From Kitasatospora sp. NBC_00374 (lineage in GTDB: Bacteria; Actinomycetota; Actinomycetes; Streptomycetales; Streptomycetaceae): 64,000 bases of DNA. The notes beneath the pieces were generated by a model. The model was not told the DNA's origin, made no database searches, and worked only from the letters and a program-made list of their open reading frames with translations. The position numbers and the translations under genes were made by a program. The stretch's first letter is position 1; each line of letters starts with the position of its first letter. The stretch spans positions 6,555,001 to 6,619,000 of the forward strand of contig NZ_CP107964.1 of the NCBI RefSeq assembly GCF_041434935.1, given 5' to 3'. This document shows positions 17,998 to 26,980 of this stretch, in pieces.

Positions 17998-18312
17998 CCG
18001 CCCGGCCCGGTTATCCGGCCGGACCGGGCGAAAAGGGACGCCACCGGGTGAGGTCCGATCTGATGGGGCGCAAGGACGCGTTCGTCTGGTTGAATAGCCC
18101 CATGAATCTTGTCGAGGACAGCGCTGAGGGTCGTTTCGACCTTGAGCCGTTCTGGCCGTCCCGACAGCCGCACCTCTTCGACCAGACGTGTCCGGGTTCG
18201 CCTCGCGCGTCCCGGCGCTCCGCGGCCTGACGTTCCGTCAGCTCCGCCCGCACGGCCCGGTTCGACGCGCAGACGCTTCCACCCCAGTCGTCACGCGCGA
18301 AAGAGCGGCACC
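17998..18312. other. Gap between the conservon and the winged-helix regulator
   Basis: A 315-base stretch with an in-frame small peptide candidate (18102-18230). No hairpin terminator is obvious after cvnD, so read-through into the regulator cannot be excluded. Confidence 0.4.
18102..18230 (+). CDS. Possible 42-residue small protein upstream of the regulator
   Basis: An ATG without a clear ribosome site opens a 42-codon frame (MNLVEDSAEGRFDLEPFWPS, then a segment containing HLFDQTCPG and a basic tail). Trp, Phe and acidic residues give a protein-like composition, but the codons CTT, GGT, CGT and TGT are unusual here. A longer in-frame version could begin at 18064 or 17994. It might be a leader for the downstream regulator. 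No family recognised. Confidence 0.35.
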   Translation: MNLVEDSAEGRFDLEPFWPSRQPHLFDQTCPGSPRASRRSAA

Positions 18313-18954
18313 ATGTCTTCTTCCACGGCCACCCTGCCCGTTCCCTCCGCGACCCCGCACCTGCGCGCGGTCCGGTCCGTCCCGTCGAGCGCCGACCGTC
18401 GGCGCGAGCCCGTCCATCCGACCCGCCCCGCCACACCCGCCGCACCGGTCGCTCTGGCCGGCCTGGCCGGTCTGCCGGAGGGCGCGCTGGTCGCGGCGCT
18501 CCCGCAGTCCGCGCTCCCGCAGAGCCTGCTCGCCCAGTACGGCGCCCAGCTGGGCGCCGCCGCCGGGCACCCGCTGGTCGGCTACCTGGTCCTGGTCCCG
18601 GCCGAGCCGGAGCAGCCGGCGCCGGCTCCCGCCGCCCCGGCCCGGCCCGCCGCGGTGCCCTCCGGCCGCGGCATCAGCGTCGACCCGGACCGGCGCAACG
18701 CCTACGTCGACGGCAAACTGCTCGACCTCACCTACCTGGAGTTCGAGCTGCTGGCCCACCTCACCCAGCACCCGCACCGGGTGCACACCCGCGACCACCT
18801 GGTCTCCGCCGTCTGGGGCTACGGCCACGTCGGCGACGGCCGGACGGTCGACGTGCACGTGGCGCGGCTGCGCCGCAAGCTCGGGGCGGCCTACCGCGAC
18901 TCCATCGTGACGGTCCGTCGGGTCGGCTACAAGTACTCCCCGGCAGCGGCCTGA
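18313..18954 (+). CDS. Orphan winged-helix (OmpR/PhoB-type) transcriptional regulator
   Basis: A 213-residue protein with an OmpR/PhoB-type DNA-binding domain in residues ~120-210: LTYLEFELLAHLTQHP, the recognition region TVDVHVARLRRKLG, and the wing strand VRRVGYKY. No receiver domain is present. The first ~115 residues are Ala/Pro/Leu-rich and unlike any signalling domain I know. ATG 18313 follows GAGCGGCACC. It could be an output of the neighbouring conservon, but only position supports that. A very strong terminator follows. Confidence 0.85.
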   Translation: MSSSTATLPVPSATPHLRAVRSVPSSADRRREPVHPTRPATPAAPVALAGLAGLPEGALVAALPQSALPQSLLAQYGAQLGAAAGHPLVGYLVLVPAEPEQPAPAPAAPARPAAVPSGRGISVDPDRRNAYVDGKLLDLTYLEFELLAHLTQHPHRVHTRDHLVSAVWGYGHVGDGRTVDVHVARLRRKLGAAYRDSIVTVRRVGYKYSPAAA

Positions 18955-18959
18955 CCGAA

Positions 18960-18996
18960 CGTCGGGGGGCGGGCCGCACCGGCCCGCCCCCCGACG
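18960..18996. terminator. Strong bidirectional hairpin terminator
   Basis: Perfect 16-base arms, CGTCGGGGGGCGGGCC and its complement, around a short loop, between the convergent winged-helix regulator and aldo/keto reductase genes. Confidence 0.85.
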
Positions 18997-19009
18997 CGTC
19001 GGACCGGCC

Positions 19010-20002
19010 TCAGCGGCTGAGCAGGTCGATCTCCGCCAGCTCCTCGTCGGTCAGCGGCGCACCGTTCAACGCGTCGATGTTCTGGTCGAGTTGGGCGGCG
19101 CTGCTGGCACCCACGATCACCGACACCACCCGCGGGTCGCGCAGCACCCAGGACAGCGCCAGCTGCGCCAGACTCTGGCCGCGCTGCTCCGCCACCTTGT
19201 TCAGCGCGCGCAGCTGCTCCAGCTTCGCGCCGGTCAGCGCCTCCTCCTTCAGGAAGTGGCCGACCGACATCCGCGAACCGGCCGGCACCTCGCCGCTGAG
19301 GTAGCGGTCCGTCAGCAGGCCCTGGGCCAGCGGGGAGTAGGCGATCAGGCTGGTCCGGGTGTCACCCACGGCGGTCAGCAGGCCCTCCTCGTCGGGCCTG
19401 CGGTTGAGGATCGAGTAGCTCGCCTGGTTGAGCAGCATCGGGGTGCCCAGCTCGCGCAGGATCGCGACCGCCTCGCGGTGCTGCTCCGCCGAGTAGTTGG
19501 AGATGCCCGCGTACAGCGCGCGACCCGAGCGCACCGCCGTGTCCAGCGCCCCCATGGTCTCCTCCAGGGGGGTGTCGGGGTCGTGGCGGTGCGAGTAGAA
19601 CACGTCCACGTAGTCCAGGCCCATCCGGCTCAGCGACTGGTCCAGGCTGGCCAGCAGGTACTTGCGCGAGCCGCCGTCGCCGTACGGGCCGGGCCACATG
19701 TCGTAGCCGGCCTTCGAGGCGATGAACAGCTCGTCCCGGTACGGCCGGAAGTCCTGGGCGAACAGCGTGCCGAAGTTCGCCTCGGCGCTGCCGTACGGCG
19801 GGCCGTAGTTGTTGGCCAGGTCGAAGTGGGTGATACCGCGGTCGAAGGCTCTGCGCAGCACCGCGCGCTGGACCTCCAGCGGCTGGGTGTCCCCGAAGTT
19901 GTGCCAGAGGCCGAGCGAGACGGCGGGCAGCTGCACCCCGCTGCGTCCGGCGCGGCGGTAGGTCATCGAGCGGTAGCGGTCGTCGGCGGCGAGATAGCTC
20001 AT
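19010..20002 (-). CDS. Aldo/keto reductase, L-glyceraldehyde 3-phosphate reductase type (YghZ/MgrA-like)
   Basis: A 330-residue NADPH-dependent reductase of the (beta/alpha)8 AKR superfamily. The catalytic residues are in FDLANNYGPPYG (Asp, Tyr), IASKAGYDMWPGPYG (Lys) and YSHRHDPDTP (His). GDGGSRKYL and the RxDPDTPLEET stretch are typical of the AKR14/YghZ group, which reduces L-glyceraldehyde 3-phosphate and other toxic aldehydes. ATG 20002 is chosen; an ATG nine bases upstream is also possible. Confidence 0.9.
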   Translation of the reverse strand: MSYLAADDRYRSMTYRRAGRSGVQLPAVSLGLWHNFGDTQPLEVQRAVLRRAFDRGITHFDLANNYGPPYGSAEANFGTLFAQDFRPYRDELFIASKAGYDMWPGPYGDGGSRKYLLASLDQSLSRMGLDYVDVFYSHRHDPDTPLEETMGALDTAVRSGRALYAGISNYSAEQHREAVAILRELGTPMLLNQASYSILNRRPDEEGLLTAVGDTRTSLIAYSPLAQGLLTDRYLSGEVPAGSRMSVGHFLKEEALTGAKLEQLRALNKVAEQRGQSLAQLALSWVLRDPRVVSVIVGASSAAQLDQNIDALNGAPLTDEELAEIDLLSR

Positions 20003-20115
20003 GGGGAGCATCCTGCCAGGCGGTGGCCGCCGGGCGGGGCCTGTGACGCCTGCGTCGTCCGCACGGTGGGACGTAGGCTGGCCGGGAGAGGGAACCACCG
20101 GGAGAGGAGCCGCCG

Positions 20116-20595
20116 ATGTGCCCCGACATCACCGACCGGGCGGACCTCGACCGCCTGCTCCGGCGCTTCTACGGGGCCGCCTTCGCCGACCCGCTGATCG
20201 GCCCGTTCTTCACCGAGATCGCCGGCCTGGACCTGGAGGCGCACCTCCCGCACATCACCGACTTCTGGGAACGCGCGCTGTTGCGCAGCGCCGAGTACCG
20301 GCGCGACGCCTTCGCCCCGCACGCCGGCCTGCACCGGCAGCGGCCGATGACCGCCGAGCACTTCGGGCGCTGGGTCCAGCTGTGGCGGGCGAGCGTGGAC
20401 GGGCTGTACCGGGGGCCGGTGGCGGACCGGGCCAAGGAGCAGGGCGAGCGGATCGCCCTGGCGATGCTGCGCCGCACCTCGGGCGGGGGGACGGACGGCG
20501 GCGCGGGCGGGTTCGTCCCGCTCTCGGTGGTCCTGCTGCGCGGCCGGCCCGCACCCCCGGCGGCCTCGTCGAACGCACCCGGGCCGATCGCATAG
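20116..20595 (+). CDS. Group III truncated haemoglobin
   Basis: A 159-residue protein whose first ~120 residues form a group III truncated globin: RRFYGAAFADPLIGPFF (helices A-B), HLPHITDFWERALL (E region) and the proximal His in MTAEHFGRWVQLW (F helix). Roles proposed for the family include oxygen or NO chemistry. GAGGAG lies 8 bases before the ATG. The C-terminal ~35 residues (Gly- then Pro/Ala-rich) are an unusual tail. Divergent from the aldo/keto reductase gene across 113 bases. Confidence 0.88.
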   Translation: MCPDITDRADLDRLLRRFYGAAFADPLIGPFFTEIAGLDLEAHLPHITDFWERALLRSAEYRRDAFAPHAGLHRQRPMTAEHFGRWVQLWRASVDGLYRGPVADRAKEQGERIALAMLRRTSGGGTDGGAGGFVPLSVVLLRGRPAPPAASSNAPGPIA

Positions 20596-20635
20596 GCTCG
20601 TCACGACCCCGGAACGGCGGGCGCGAGGAGGGCAG

Positions 20636-23600
20636 GTGCGGTACGGCGGCGGAGCTTCGGCGTCCGTGCACGGAGCAGCCCTGCCCGGCCCGGGGGACGG
20701 TGCCGAGCGGGTCGCCCTCACGGTGCTCGGCCCGCTGACGGCCCTGGTCGACGGGCGCCCGGTCGCGCTCGGCGGCCCCCGGCAGCGCGCGGTGCTGGCC
20801 CGGCTGCTGGTGGCCCGCGGCGAGGTGGTCCCGGTCGACCGCCTGATCGAGGACCTGTGGAGCGGGCGCCCGCCCGCGAAGGCCGCCGCCTCGCTGCAGG
20901 CCTACGTGTCGAACCTGCGGCGCCTGCTGGAGCCCGGCCGCGGCCCGCGCGAACCGGCCAGGCTGCTGGTCAGCCGGGCCCCGGGGTACGCGCTGGATCT
21001 CGCGGCTCCCGCCGTGGACGCGTGGGAGTTCGAGTCCGGCGTCCGGGAGGCCCGGGGGCTGCTGCCGTTCGCCGCGAAGGTGGCGGAGAACTGGGCGAAG
21101 CCGCTCTCCCACTCGGTCGACGCCGCCCTGGAGCTGTGGCGCGGCCCCGCGCTGGCCGAGTTCGCGGACCAGCCGTGGGCCCTGACCGAGATCGCCAGGC
21201 TCGGCGAACTGCACATCTCTGCTCGCGAGTTGGCGGTCGAGGCGGCACTCGCCGAAGGCCGTCCCGGGGACGCCGTCCCGGGCGCCAGGGCGCTGGTCGA
21301 GGAGTACCCGCTGCGCGAGGAGGGCCGGCGGCTGCTCGCGCTCGCCCTGTGGGGCGCGGGCCGGCAGGCCGAGGCCCTGGACGCGCTGCGCAGCGCCCGG
21401 GCACTGCTGACCGAGGAGCTCGGCCTCGACCCGCACCCGGCACTGGTCGACCTGGAGGCGGCCATCCTGACCCAGCGCGCGGACCTGCTGCCGCCCGCCC
21501 CGGCCACGCCGGCCGCCCTCCAGCCGGCCCCGCGCGCCGGCGGCCGGTGCGGGAACGGCCCGCCCAGCCCGCTGTTCGTCGGCCGCGAGGAGGAGCTCGG
21601 CGCGCTGCGCCGGGCGGCCCGGGAGGTCGAGGCCGAGGGACACGCGGTGGCGGTCGTCAGCGGCGAGGCGGGCGCCGGAAAGTCCACCCTGCTGGGCCGG
21701 CTGCGCGGTGAACTCCGCAGCGCCGGCTGGCTGGTGGCCGGCGGGCGCTGCCCCGAGACCGAGGGTGCGCCACCGGCCTGGGCCTGGACCGAGGCGCTGC
21801 GCGAGCTGGCCGCCCAGACCCACCTCCCGCACGTCGTGGCCCGCCGGCTGGCCCCGCTGCTCGGCGGTGAACCGCCCCACCCGGCCGGCGGCGAGCCCGC
21901 CGACGCCCTGGTCGGCCGCTTCCGCCTGCACCGGGCCGTCGAGGACTGGCTGCGCCGGGTGGCGGCCGAGCGGCCCGTCGCCGTCCTCCTGGACGACCTG
22001 CACGAGGCCGACCAGGAGACCCGCGCCCTGCTCGCCGCGCTGGCCGCCGCCCAACTGCCCGGCCTGCTGCTGGTGGTGGCGCACCGCCCGGGGGAGGGTG
22101 AACTCACCGACATCCTGGCCGTGCTGGCCCGCAGGTCGCCGTACCGGCTGCCGCTGGCCGGCCTGGCGGAGGAGGAGGCCGGCCGGCTGATCGAGTCGGT
22201 CTGCTCGGCGGAGGTCGACCCGCGCACCGTCCGGGCGCTCGCCGAACGCACCGGAGGCAACCCGTTCTACCTGCTGGAGAGCGCCCAACTGCTCGCCGGG
22301 GAAGGCGCGCTGGTCGCCGTCCAGGAGGTGCCGCAGGGCGTCCGGGACGTGCTGCGCAGGCGGTTCTCCCGGCTGCCCGGGGCCACCGTCGAGGTGCTGC
22401 GGCTGGCCGCGGTGGTCGGCCGGGAGGCCGAGGTGGACCTGCTGCTCGCCGCCTCCGGCCAGAGCGAGGAGCGGCTGCTCGACTCCCTGGAAGCGGCCCT
22501 GGTCGGCGGCCTGCTCACCGAACCGCGCCCGGGCACCGTCCGGTTCATCCACGCCCTGGTCCGCGACACCCTCTACGCCGACCTGAGCTCGCTGCGCCGC
22601 ACCAGGCTGCACGGCCGGGTCGCCGAGGCGCTGAGCACCCTGCACCCCGACCGGCTGACCGCGCTCGCCCACCACTACTCCCGGACCGCCTCCGCGGCCA
22701 CCGCCGAACCGGCCGTCGACCACTGTGTCCGGGCCGCCGAGGCCGCCGAGCGCCGGTACGCGCACGAGAACTGCGCCGCGCTGCTCCGGCAGGCCCTGGA
22801 CGCGCTGGACCTGGTACCCGAAGGCGCCGACGACCGCCCGGCCCGGCGGCTCGCCCTGCTCGGCGCGCTGCTGCGGGCCCAGGTCAGGGCCGGCGCCGTC
22901 GCGGCCGCGCTGGCCACCAGGTCGGCCGCCGTCGGCCTCGCCCGGGAGAGCGGCCGCGAGGACCTGCTGATCGAGGCCTGGACGGCCTGGACCGAGCCGA
23001 CCCCCTGGGTGGCACACCCCTACGGCTCGGTCGACCAGCTCGCGATCGACGCGCTCACCGCCCTGCTGCGCCGGGACGACCTGCCGCCGGTCACCCGCTG
23101 CCGGCTGCTGGACGCGCTCACCTACGAACTCGACTGCAGCGGCTCGCACGGCGGGCGGGAGGCCGGGGCGGAGGCGGTCCGGATCGCCCGCGAGGTCGGC
23201 GACCCCCGGCTGCTCGCCCGCGCGCTGGCCGCCCAGGCCCGGGTGCACGACTACGAGCACGACCTGGACCTGCGCACCGAGATCGCCGACGAACTCATCG
23301 AGCTGGCCCAGGAGTTCGACCTTCCCGCGTACCGCTGGCACGCCGAGCACCTGCACGCCACCGCGGCCGCCGTCCGGGCCGACCTGCCCGGTCTGCGGGC
23401 CCACATCGACGCCGGCCTGCGGATCGCCGAGGCGTACGGGCTGCCCGAGCTGGTCGACGTCGGGCTGTGCCAGCAGGGCATGATGGCGCTGATCGCGGGC
23501 CGCCCGGCCGAGGCCGAGGCGCTGTACGTGCGGGCGGTGGACGGTCTGCGCTCGCGCGGGTCGCTGCACGCGGACGGGTTCGACGCGGTCTACCGGCTCA

Positions 23601-24076
23601 CCCTGGCGATCCAGGGCGGCCGGCTGCGCGACGAACTGCCGCTGGTCCGGGCCGCGGCCGCGATCTACGGCCCGCTGGTCGACGACGCCCTCGCGCTCGC
23701 GCTGGCCCAGGACGGCCGGATCGAGGAGGCCCGGGCGGCGCGCACCCCCGGGCGTCCGATCACGCTCGACTACTACCGCTCCTTCTTCCTGGCGCTGCGG
23801 GCCATGGCGGTGATCGCCCTGGACGAGCGGGCCGAGGCGGCCGCACTCCTGGCGGAACTCGCCGAGCTGGAGCACCTGGTGGCAGGGGCCGCCAGCACCT
23901 CGATCGCGCTGCGCCCGGTGGCTCTGGTCCGCGGCGAACTGGCCCGGTACCTGGGGCTGGCGGCCGAGGCGGCCGAACACTTCCGGGCCGCCGCCGAGGT
24001 GGCCCGGCGGTGGGAGGCCCCGCACTGGGAGGCCGAGGCCCTCCGGGCTCTGGCGGAACTCGGCCCGGACCTCTAA
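20636..24076 (+). CDS. AfsR/SARP-type transcriptional regulator with AAA and TPR-like regions
   Basis: An 1146-residue regulator. Residues ~25-115 are the winged-helix DNA-binding domain (LTVLGPLTALVDGRPV, then AYVSNLRRLLEP). Residues ~115-275 are the bacterial transcriptional activation domain (EEYPLREEGRRLLALAL; LTEELGLDPHPAL). A P-loop ATPase domain begins near 310 (FVGREEELGALR), with Walker A SGEAGAGKST near 342 and Walker B VLLDDLHEADQET. The last ~450 residues are repeated Ala/Leu helices resembling TPRs. GTG 20636 follows GAGGAGGG. Such proteins often control secondary metabolism; no biosynthetic cluster is in this window. Confidence 0.9.
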   Translation: MRYGGGASASVHGAALPGPGDGAERVALTVLGPLTALVDGRPVALGGPRQRAVLARLLVARGEVVPVDRLIEDLWSGRPPAKAAASLQAYVSNLRRLLEPGRGPREPARLLVSRAPGYALDLAAPAVDAWEFESGVREARGLLPFAAKVAENWAKPLSHSVDAALELWRGPALAEFADQPWALTEIARLGELHISARELAVEAALAEGRPGDAVPGARALVEEYPLREEGRRLLALALWGAGRQAEALDALRSARALLTEELGLDPHPALVDLEAAILTQRADLLPPAPATPAALQPAPRAGGRCGNGPPSPLFVGREEELGALRRAAREVEAEGHAVAVVSGEAGAGKSTLLGRLRGELRSAGWLVAGGRCPETEGAPPAWAWTEALRELAAQTHLPHVVARRLAPLLGGEPPHPAGGEPADALVGRFRLHRAVEDWLRRVAAERPVAVLLDDLHEADQETRALLAALAAAQLPGLLLVVAHRPGEGELTDILAVLARRSPYRLPLAGLAEEEAGRLIESVCSAEVDPRTVRALAERTGGNPFYLLESAQLLAGEGALVAVQEVPQGVRDVLRRRFSRLPGATVEVLRLAAVVGREAEVDLLLAASGQSEERLLDSLEAALVGGLLTEPRPGTVRFIHALVRDTLYADLSSLRRTRLHGRVAEALSTLHPDRLTALAHHYSRTASAATAEPAVDHCVRAAEAAERRYAHENCAALLRQALDALDLVPEGADDRPARRLALLGALLRAQVRAGAVAAALATRSAAVGLARESGREDLLIEAWTAWTEPTPWVAHPYGSVDQLAIDALTALLRRDDLPPVTRCRLLDALTYELDCSGSHGGREAGAEAVRIAREVGDPRLLARALAAQARVHDYEHDLDLRTEIADELIELAQEFDLPAYRWHAEHLHATAAAVRADLPGLRAHIDAGLRIAEAYGLPELVDVGLCQQGMMALIAGRPAEAEALYVRAVDGLRSRGSLHADGFDAVYRLTLAIQGGRLRDELPLVRAAAAIYGPLVDDALALALAQDGRIEEARAARTPGRPITLDYYRSFFLALRAMAVIALDERAEAAALLAELAELEHLVAGAASTSIALRPVALVRGELARYLGLAAEAAEHFRAAAEVARRWEAPHWEAEALRALAELGPDL

Positions 24077-24196
24077 CCTGCCTGCGGGACGCAGGTCCGG
24101 CCCCGCACCGCTCTCCAAGTGCCCGCCAAGTCGACTCCAAGCCCGACCGGCCACGCTGAGCAGGTCTCCTGCACCGGACCAGCCGAAAGGCCCGTC

Positions 24197-26344
24197 ATGT
24201 CCTCCCTCCTCGGCCGCCTCGGCGGCGCCGCAGCCGCCAGACCCTGGCACACCGTGCTCGGCTGGGTGCTGCTCCTCGCCGCCCTGTTCGGGCTTGCCAC
24301 CGCCTTCGGCGGCTCCCCTCGCGACGACTACCGGGTGCCCGGCACCCGCTCCACCGCCGGACTCGACCTGCTCCGCGAGCGCTTCCCGGAGATGTCCGGG
24401 GCGAGCGCCCGGGTGGTCGTCCACGACCGCACCGGGCAGCGCGTCCCGGAGTCGGTCCTGGCCGAGGTGAGCAGCCGGATCGGCGGGGTCCGCGGCGCGG
24501 GCCCGGTGGCCCCGCCGGTCTTCTCCGCCGGCGGTGACACGGCCCTGCTGGCCGTCAACTACCTGATACCGGTGACCGCGTTCGAGGGCTCCGAGGGCCT
24601 GGACGCGCTGCGCGAGGCGGCCCGCCCGGCGCAGGACGCGGGCCTGGAGGTCGAGTTCGGCGGCCAGCTGCCGGAGAACTTCGCCGCCCCCGACGGCACC
24701 GCCGAGATCATCGGCATCGTGGCCGCGCTGATCGTCCTGGTGCTCTCGCTGGGGACCCTGGTCTCGGCCGGGCTTCCGCTGGTGGTGGCGCTGGCCGGGC
24801 TCGGCGCGGGCACCGCGCTGACCACCCTGCTGGCGGCCGTCACCGACATCAGCCCGACCGCGCCGACGGTGGCCAGCATGGTCGGCCTGGGGGTCGGCAT
24901 CGACTACGCGCTGCTCCTGGTGAGCCGCCACGTGGAGGGCCTGCGCAAGGGGCTGACCCGGCAGGCGGCGGCGGCCGAGGCCACCGCGACGGCGGGCTCC
25001 TCGGTGGTGGTCGCGGGCTCCACCGTGCTGGTGTCGCTGTTCGGCCTCAAGCTGGCCGGGCTGCCCACCTACTCCTCGTTCGGCTACGCGACCTTCGTCG
25101 TGGTCGGCGCCGTGATGCTGGCCTCGCTGACCCTGGTGCCGGCGCTCTGCTCGCTGGCCGGGCCGCGGCTGCTGCGTCGCGCCGAGCGCCGCGACCCGGT
25201 GCCGGCGGAGAGCGCCGGGCCGACCAGGACCGAGCGCTGGGCGCGGCTGATCGGCCGCCGTCCGGCCGCCGCCGCGCTGGCCTCCCTGGTGGTGCTGCTG
25301 GCGCTGGCCGCCCCGATGCTGGGCATGCGCACCTGGCCGCAGGACGCCGGCAGCCAGGCGGAGGGCAACACCACCCGCAAGGCGTACGACCTGGTGGCCG
25401 AGGCGTACGGCCCGGGGGCCAACGGGCCGCTGCTGGTCGCGGTCGACCTGCGCCGGCTCCCCGCCGCGGAACTTCCTTCGATCACGCAGAGGTTGACGGC
25501 CGACCCGGGGATCGCGGCGGTCGCCCCGCCGCTGCTGAACAAGGCCGGCGACGCCGCCGTGCTGTCGGTGCAGCCGGCCACCGGCCCGCAGGACGAGCGG
25601 ACCGCCCGGCTGCTGGACCGGATGCGCGGCGAGCTCCTGCCGCCCGCGGGCGCCGAGGTGACCGGTGTGGTGGCCTCCTTCGCCGACATCTCCGAGCGGC
25701 TCTCCGACCGGCTCTGGGTGGTCGTCCCGTTCGTGGTCGCGCTCTCGCTGATCCTGCTCACCGTGCTCTTCCGGGCGCCGGTGATCGCGGTGAAGGCGGC
25801 GGTGATGAACCTGCTCTCGGTGGCCGCCGCCTACGGGGTGATGACGGCGGTCTTCCAGTCCGACGCGGGCGCGAAGGCGCTCGGGCTGCCGCACTCGGTG
25901 CCGGTCTCCAGCTGGGTGCCGATCCTGATGTTCACCGTGCTGTTCGGCCTGTCGATGGACTACGAGGTGTTCCTGCTCGCCCGGGTCCGGGAGGAGTGGC
26001 TGGCCACCGGTGACGCGCGCGGCAGCGTGGTCCGCGGCCTGTCGGCGACCGGGCGCGTGATCAGCAGCGCGGCCGCGATCATGGTGGCGGTCTTCACCGG
26101 CTTCGCCATCGACCCGGACATCACCGTCAAGATGATGGGGGTGGGCATGGCCGTGGCGGTGCTGATCGACGCCACCCTGGTCCGCCTGGTGCTGGTCCCC
26201 GCCACGATGACCCTGCTGGGCCGGCTCAACTGGTGGCTCCCGGCCTGGCTGGACCGCCTGCTGCCCGAGCTGCGGATCGAGCACGGCGGCGACCCGGTGG
26301 TGCCGCCCGCCCGCGAGCCCGAGCCCGAGCGCGTGCCGGCCTGA
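24197..26344 (+). CDS. MMPL family (RND-type) membrane transporter
   Basis: A 715-residue MmpL-like exporter with the duplicated architecture expected: N-terminal membrane helix, a periplasmic-type loop, a bundle including VGLGVGIDYALLLVSRH near residue 235, a second loop, then a second bundle with FGLSMDYEVFLLARVREE near 585. The two paired Asp-Tyr motifs are the proton-relay signature. ATG 24197 is preceded by GAAAGG. It follows the SARP-type regulator by 120 bases in the same direction and may be co-regulated. Substrate unknown. Confidence 0.92.
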   Translation: MSSLLGRLGGAAAARPWHTVLGWVLLLAALFGLATAFGGSPRDDYRVPGTRSTAGLDLLRERFPEMSGASARVVVHDRTGQRVPESVLAEVSSRIGGVRGAGPVAPPVFSAGGDTALLAVNYLIPVTAFEGSEGLDALREAARPAQDAGLEVEFGGQLPENFAAPDGTAEIIGIVAALIVLVLSLGTLVSAGLPLVVALAGLGAGTALTTLLAAVTDISPTAPTVASMVGLGVGIDYALLLVSRHVEGLRKGLTRQAAAAEATATAGSSVVVAGSTVLVSLFGLKLAGLPTYSSFGYATFVVVGAVMLASLTLVPALCSLAGPRLLRRAERRDPVPAESAGPTRTERWARLIGRRPAAAALASLVVLLALAAPMLGMRTWPQDAGSQAEGNTTRKAYDLVAEAYGPGANGPLLVAVDLRRLPAAELPSITQRLTADPGIAAVAPPLLNKAGDAAVLSVQPATGPQDERTARLLDRMRGELLPPAGAEVTGVVASFADISERLSDRLWVVVPFVVALSLILLTVLFRAPVIAVKAAVMNLLSVAAAYGVMTAVFQSDAGAKALGLPHSVPVSSWVPILMFTVLFGLSMDYEVFLLARVREEWLATGDARGSVVRGLSATGRVISSAAAIMVAVFTGFAIDPDITVKMMGVGMAVAVLIDATLVRLVLVPATMTLLGRLNWWLPAWLDRLLPELRIEHGGDPVVPPAREPEPERVPA

Positions 26345-26349
26345 TCCGC

Positions 26350-26392
26350 CCGGTCCGCCCGGAGGGGCTGCGAGCCCCGCCGGGCGGACCGG
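26350..26392. terminator. Bidirectional hairpin terminator
   Basis: Perfect arms CCGGTCCGCCCGG and CCGGGCGGACCGG (26350-26362 and 26380-26392), with an inner AGGGGCT/AGCCCC stem, between the convergent MMPL and Clp-N genes. Confidence 0.85.
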
Positions 26393-26401
26393 CGTCCGGG
26401 G

Positions 26402-26977
26402 TCAGATCAGGGTGGCTTCGACGGTCCTGCGGACTGCCGCGAAGTCCAGCCCGTGGTCCGCGATCACCTTGGCGCCCAGGCCCTCGCCCTCGCGGAGCAG
26501 GCCCAGCACCAGATGGCCGGTGGCGATCCGGCCCGACTCCAGGCGCAGCGACTCCCGCAGCGACAGCTCCAGCGTCTTCCTGGCCCGGGCCGTGAACGGG
26601 CTGCGCCCGCCGCGTCCGCCCTTGGCCTCCCCGGAGCGGAACCAGCCGCGGCGCCGGGCCGGCTCCTCCGCCGGCGGGTCCAGCGCACCCTCCCCGAAGA
26701 CCGCCTCCACGGCCTCGCGGACGGCGTCCAGGTCGACCCCGATGGTGGCCAGCGCCAGCCCGTCCATGCCGCCGCCCAGCAGTCGCACTACCGCTTCGCG
26801 GGCCGTGGCGTGGTCCAGGCCAGCGTCGACCAGGACGGCGGCGGACGGCTCGGCGGCGTCGGCGAGGACGGCGAGCAGCAGGTGCTCGGTGCCGATGTGC
26901 CCGTGCCCGAGCTCGGCGGCCTCCTCCCTGGCCCGTACCACCACCTGGCGCGCCGAAGCCGTGAATCGTTCGAACAT
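26402..26977 (-). CDS. Clp N-terminal-domain protein without ATPase
   Basis: A 191-residue protein made of two Clp-N repeats, the substrate/adaptor-binding modules that begin ClpC/ClpA chaperones. Repeat 1 starts FERFTASARQVVVRAREEA with HGHIGTEHLLLAVL; repeat 2 is PFTARARKTLELSLRES with ATGHLVLGLLREGEG. No Walker motifs occur, so it cannot unfold proteins itself. It might bind partner chaperones or substrates. It starts three bases after the stop of the small HTH gene, so the two are almost surely one operon. Confidence 0.9.
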   Translation of the reverse strand: MFERFTASARQVVVRAREEAAELGHGHIGTEHLLLAVLADAAEPSAAVLVDAGLDHATAREAVVRLLGGGMDGLALATIGVDLDAVREAVEAVFGEGALDPPAEEPARRRGWFRSGEAKGGRGGRSPFTARARKTLELSLRESLRLESGRIATGHLVLGLLREGEGLGAKVIADHGLDFAAVRRTVEATLI

Positions 26978-26980
26978 TGC

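Noticed and set aside
20255..26284. A 2009-codon antisense open frame across the SARP and MMPL genes
   Set aside because: Same cause. The sequence is Gly/Gln/Arg-rich without domains, and the sense genes have full families and ribosome sites.
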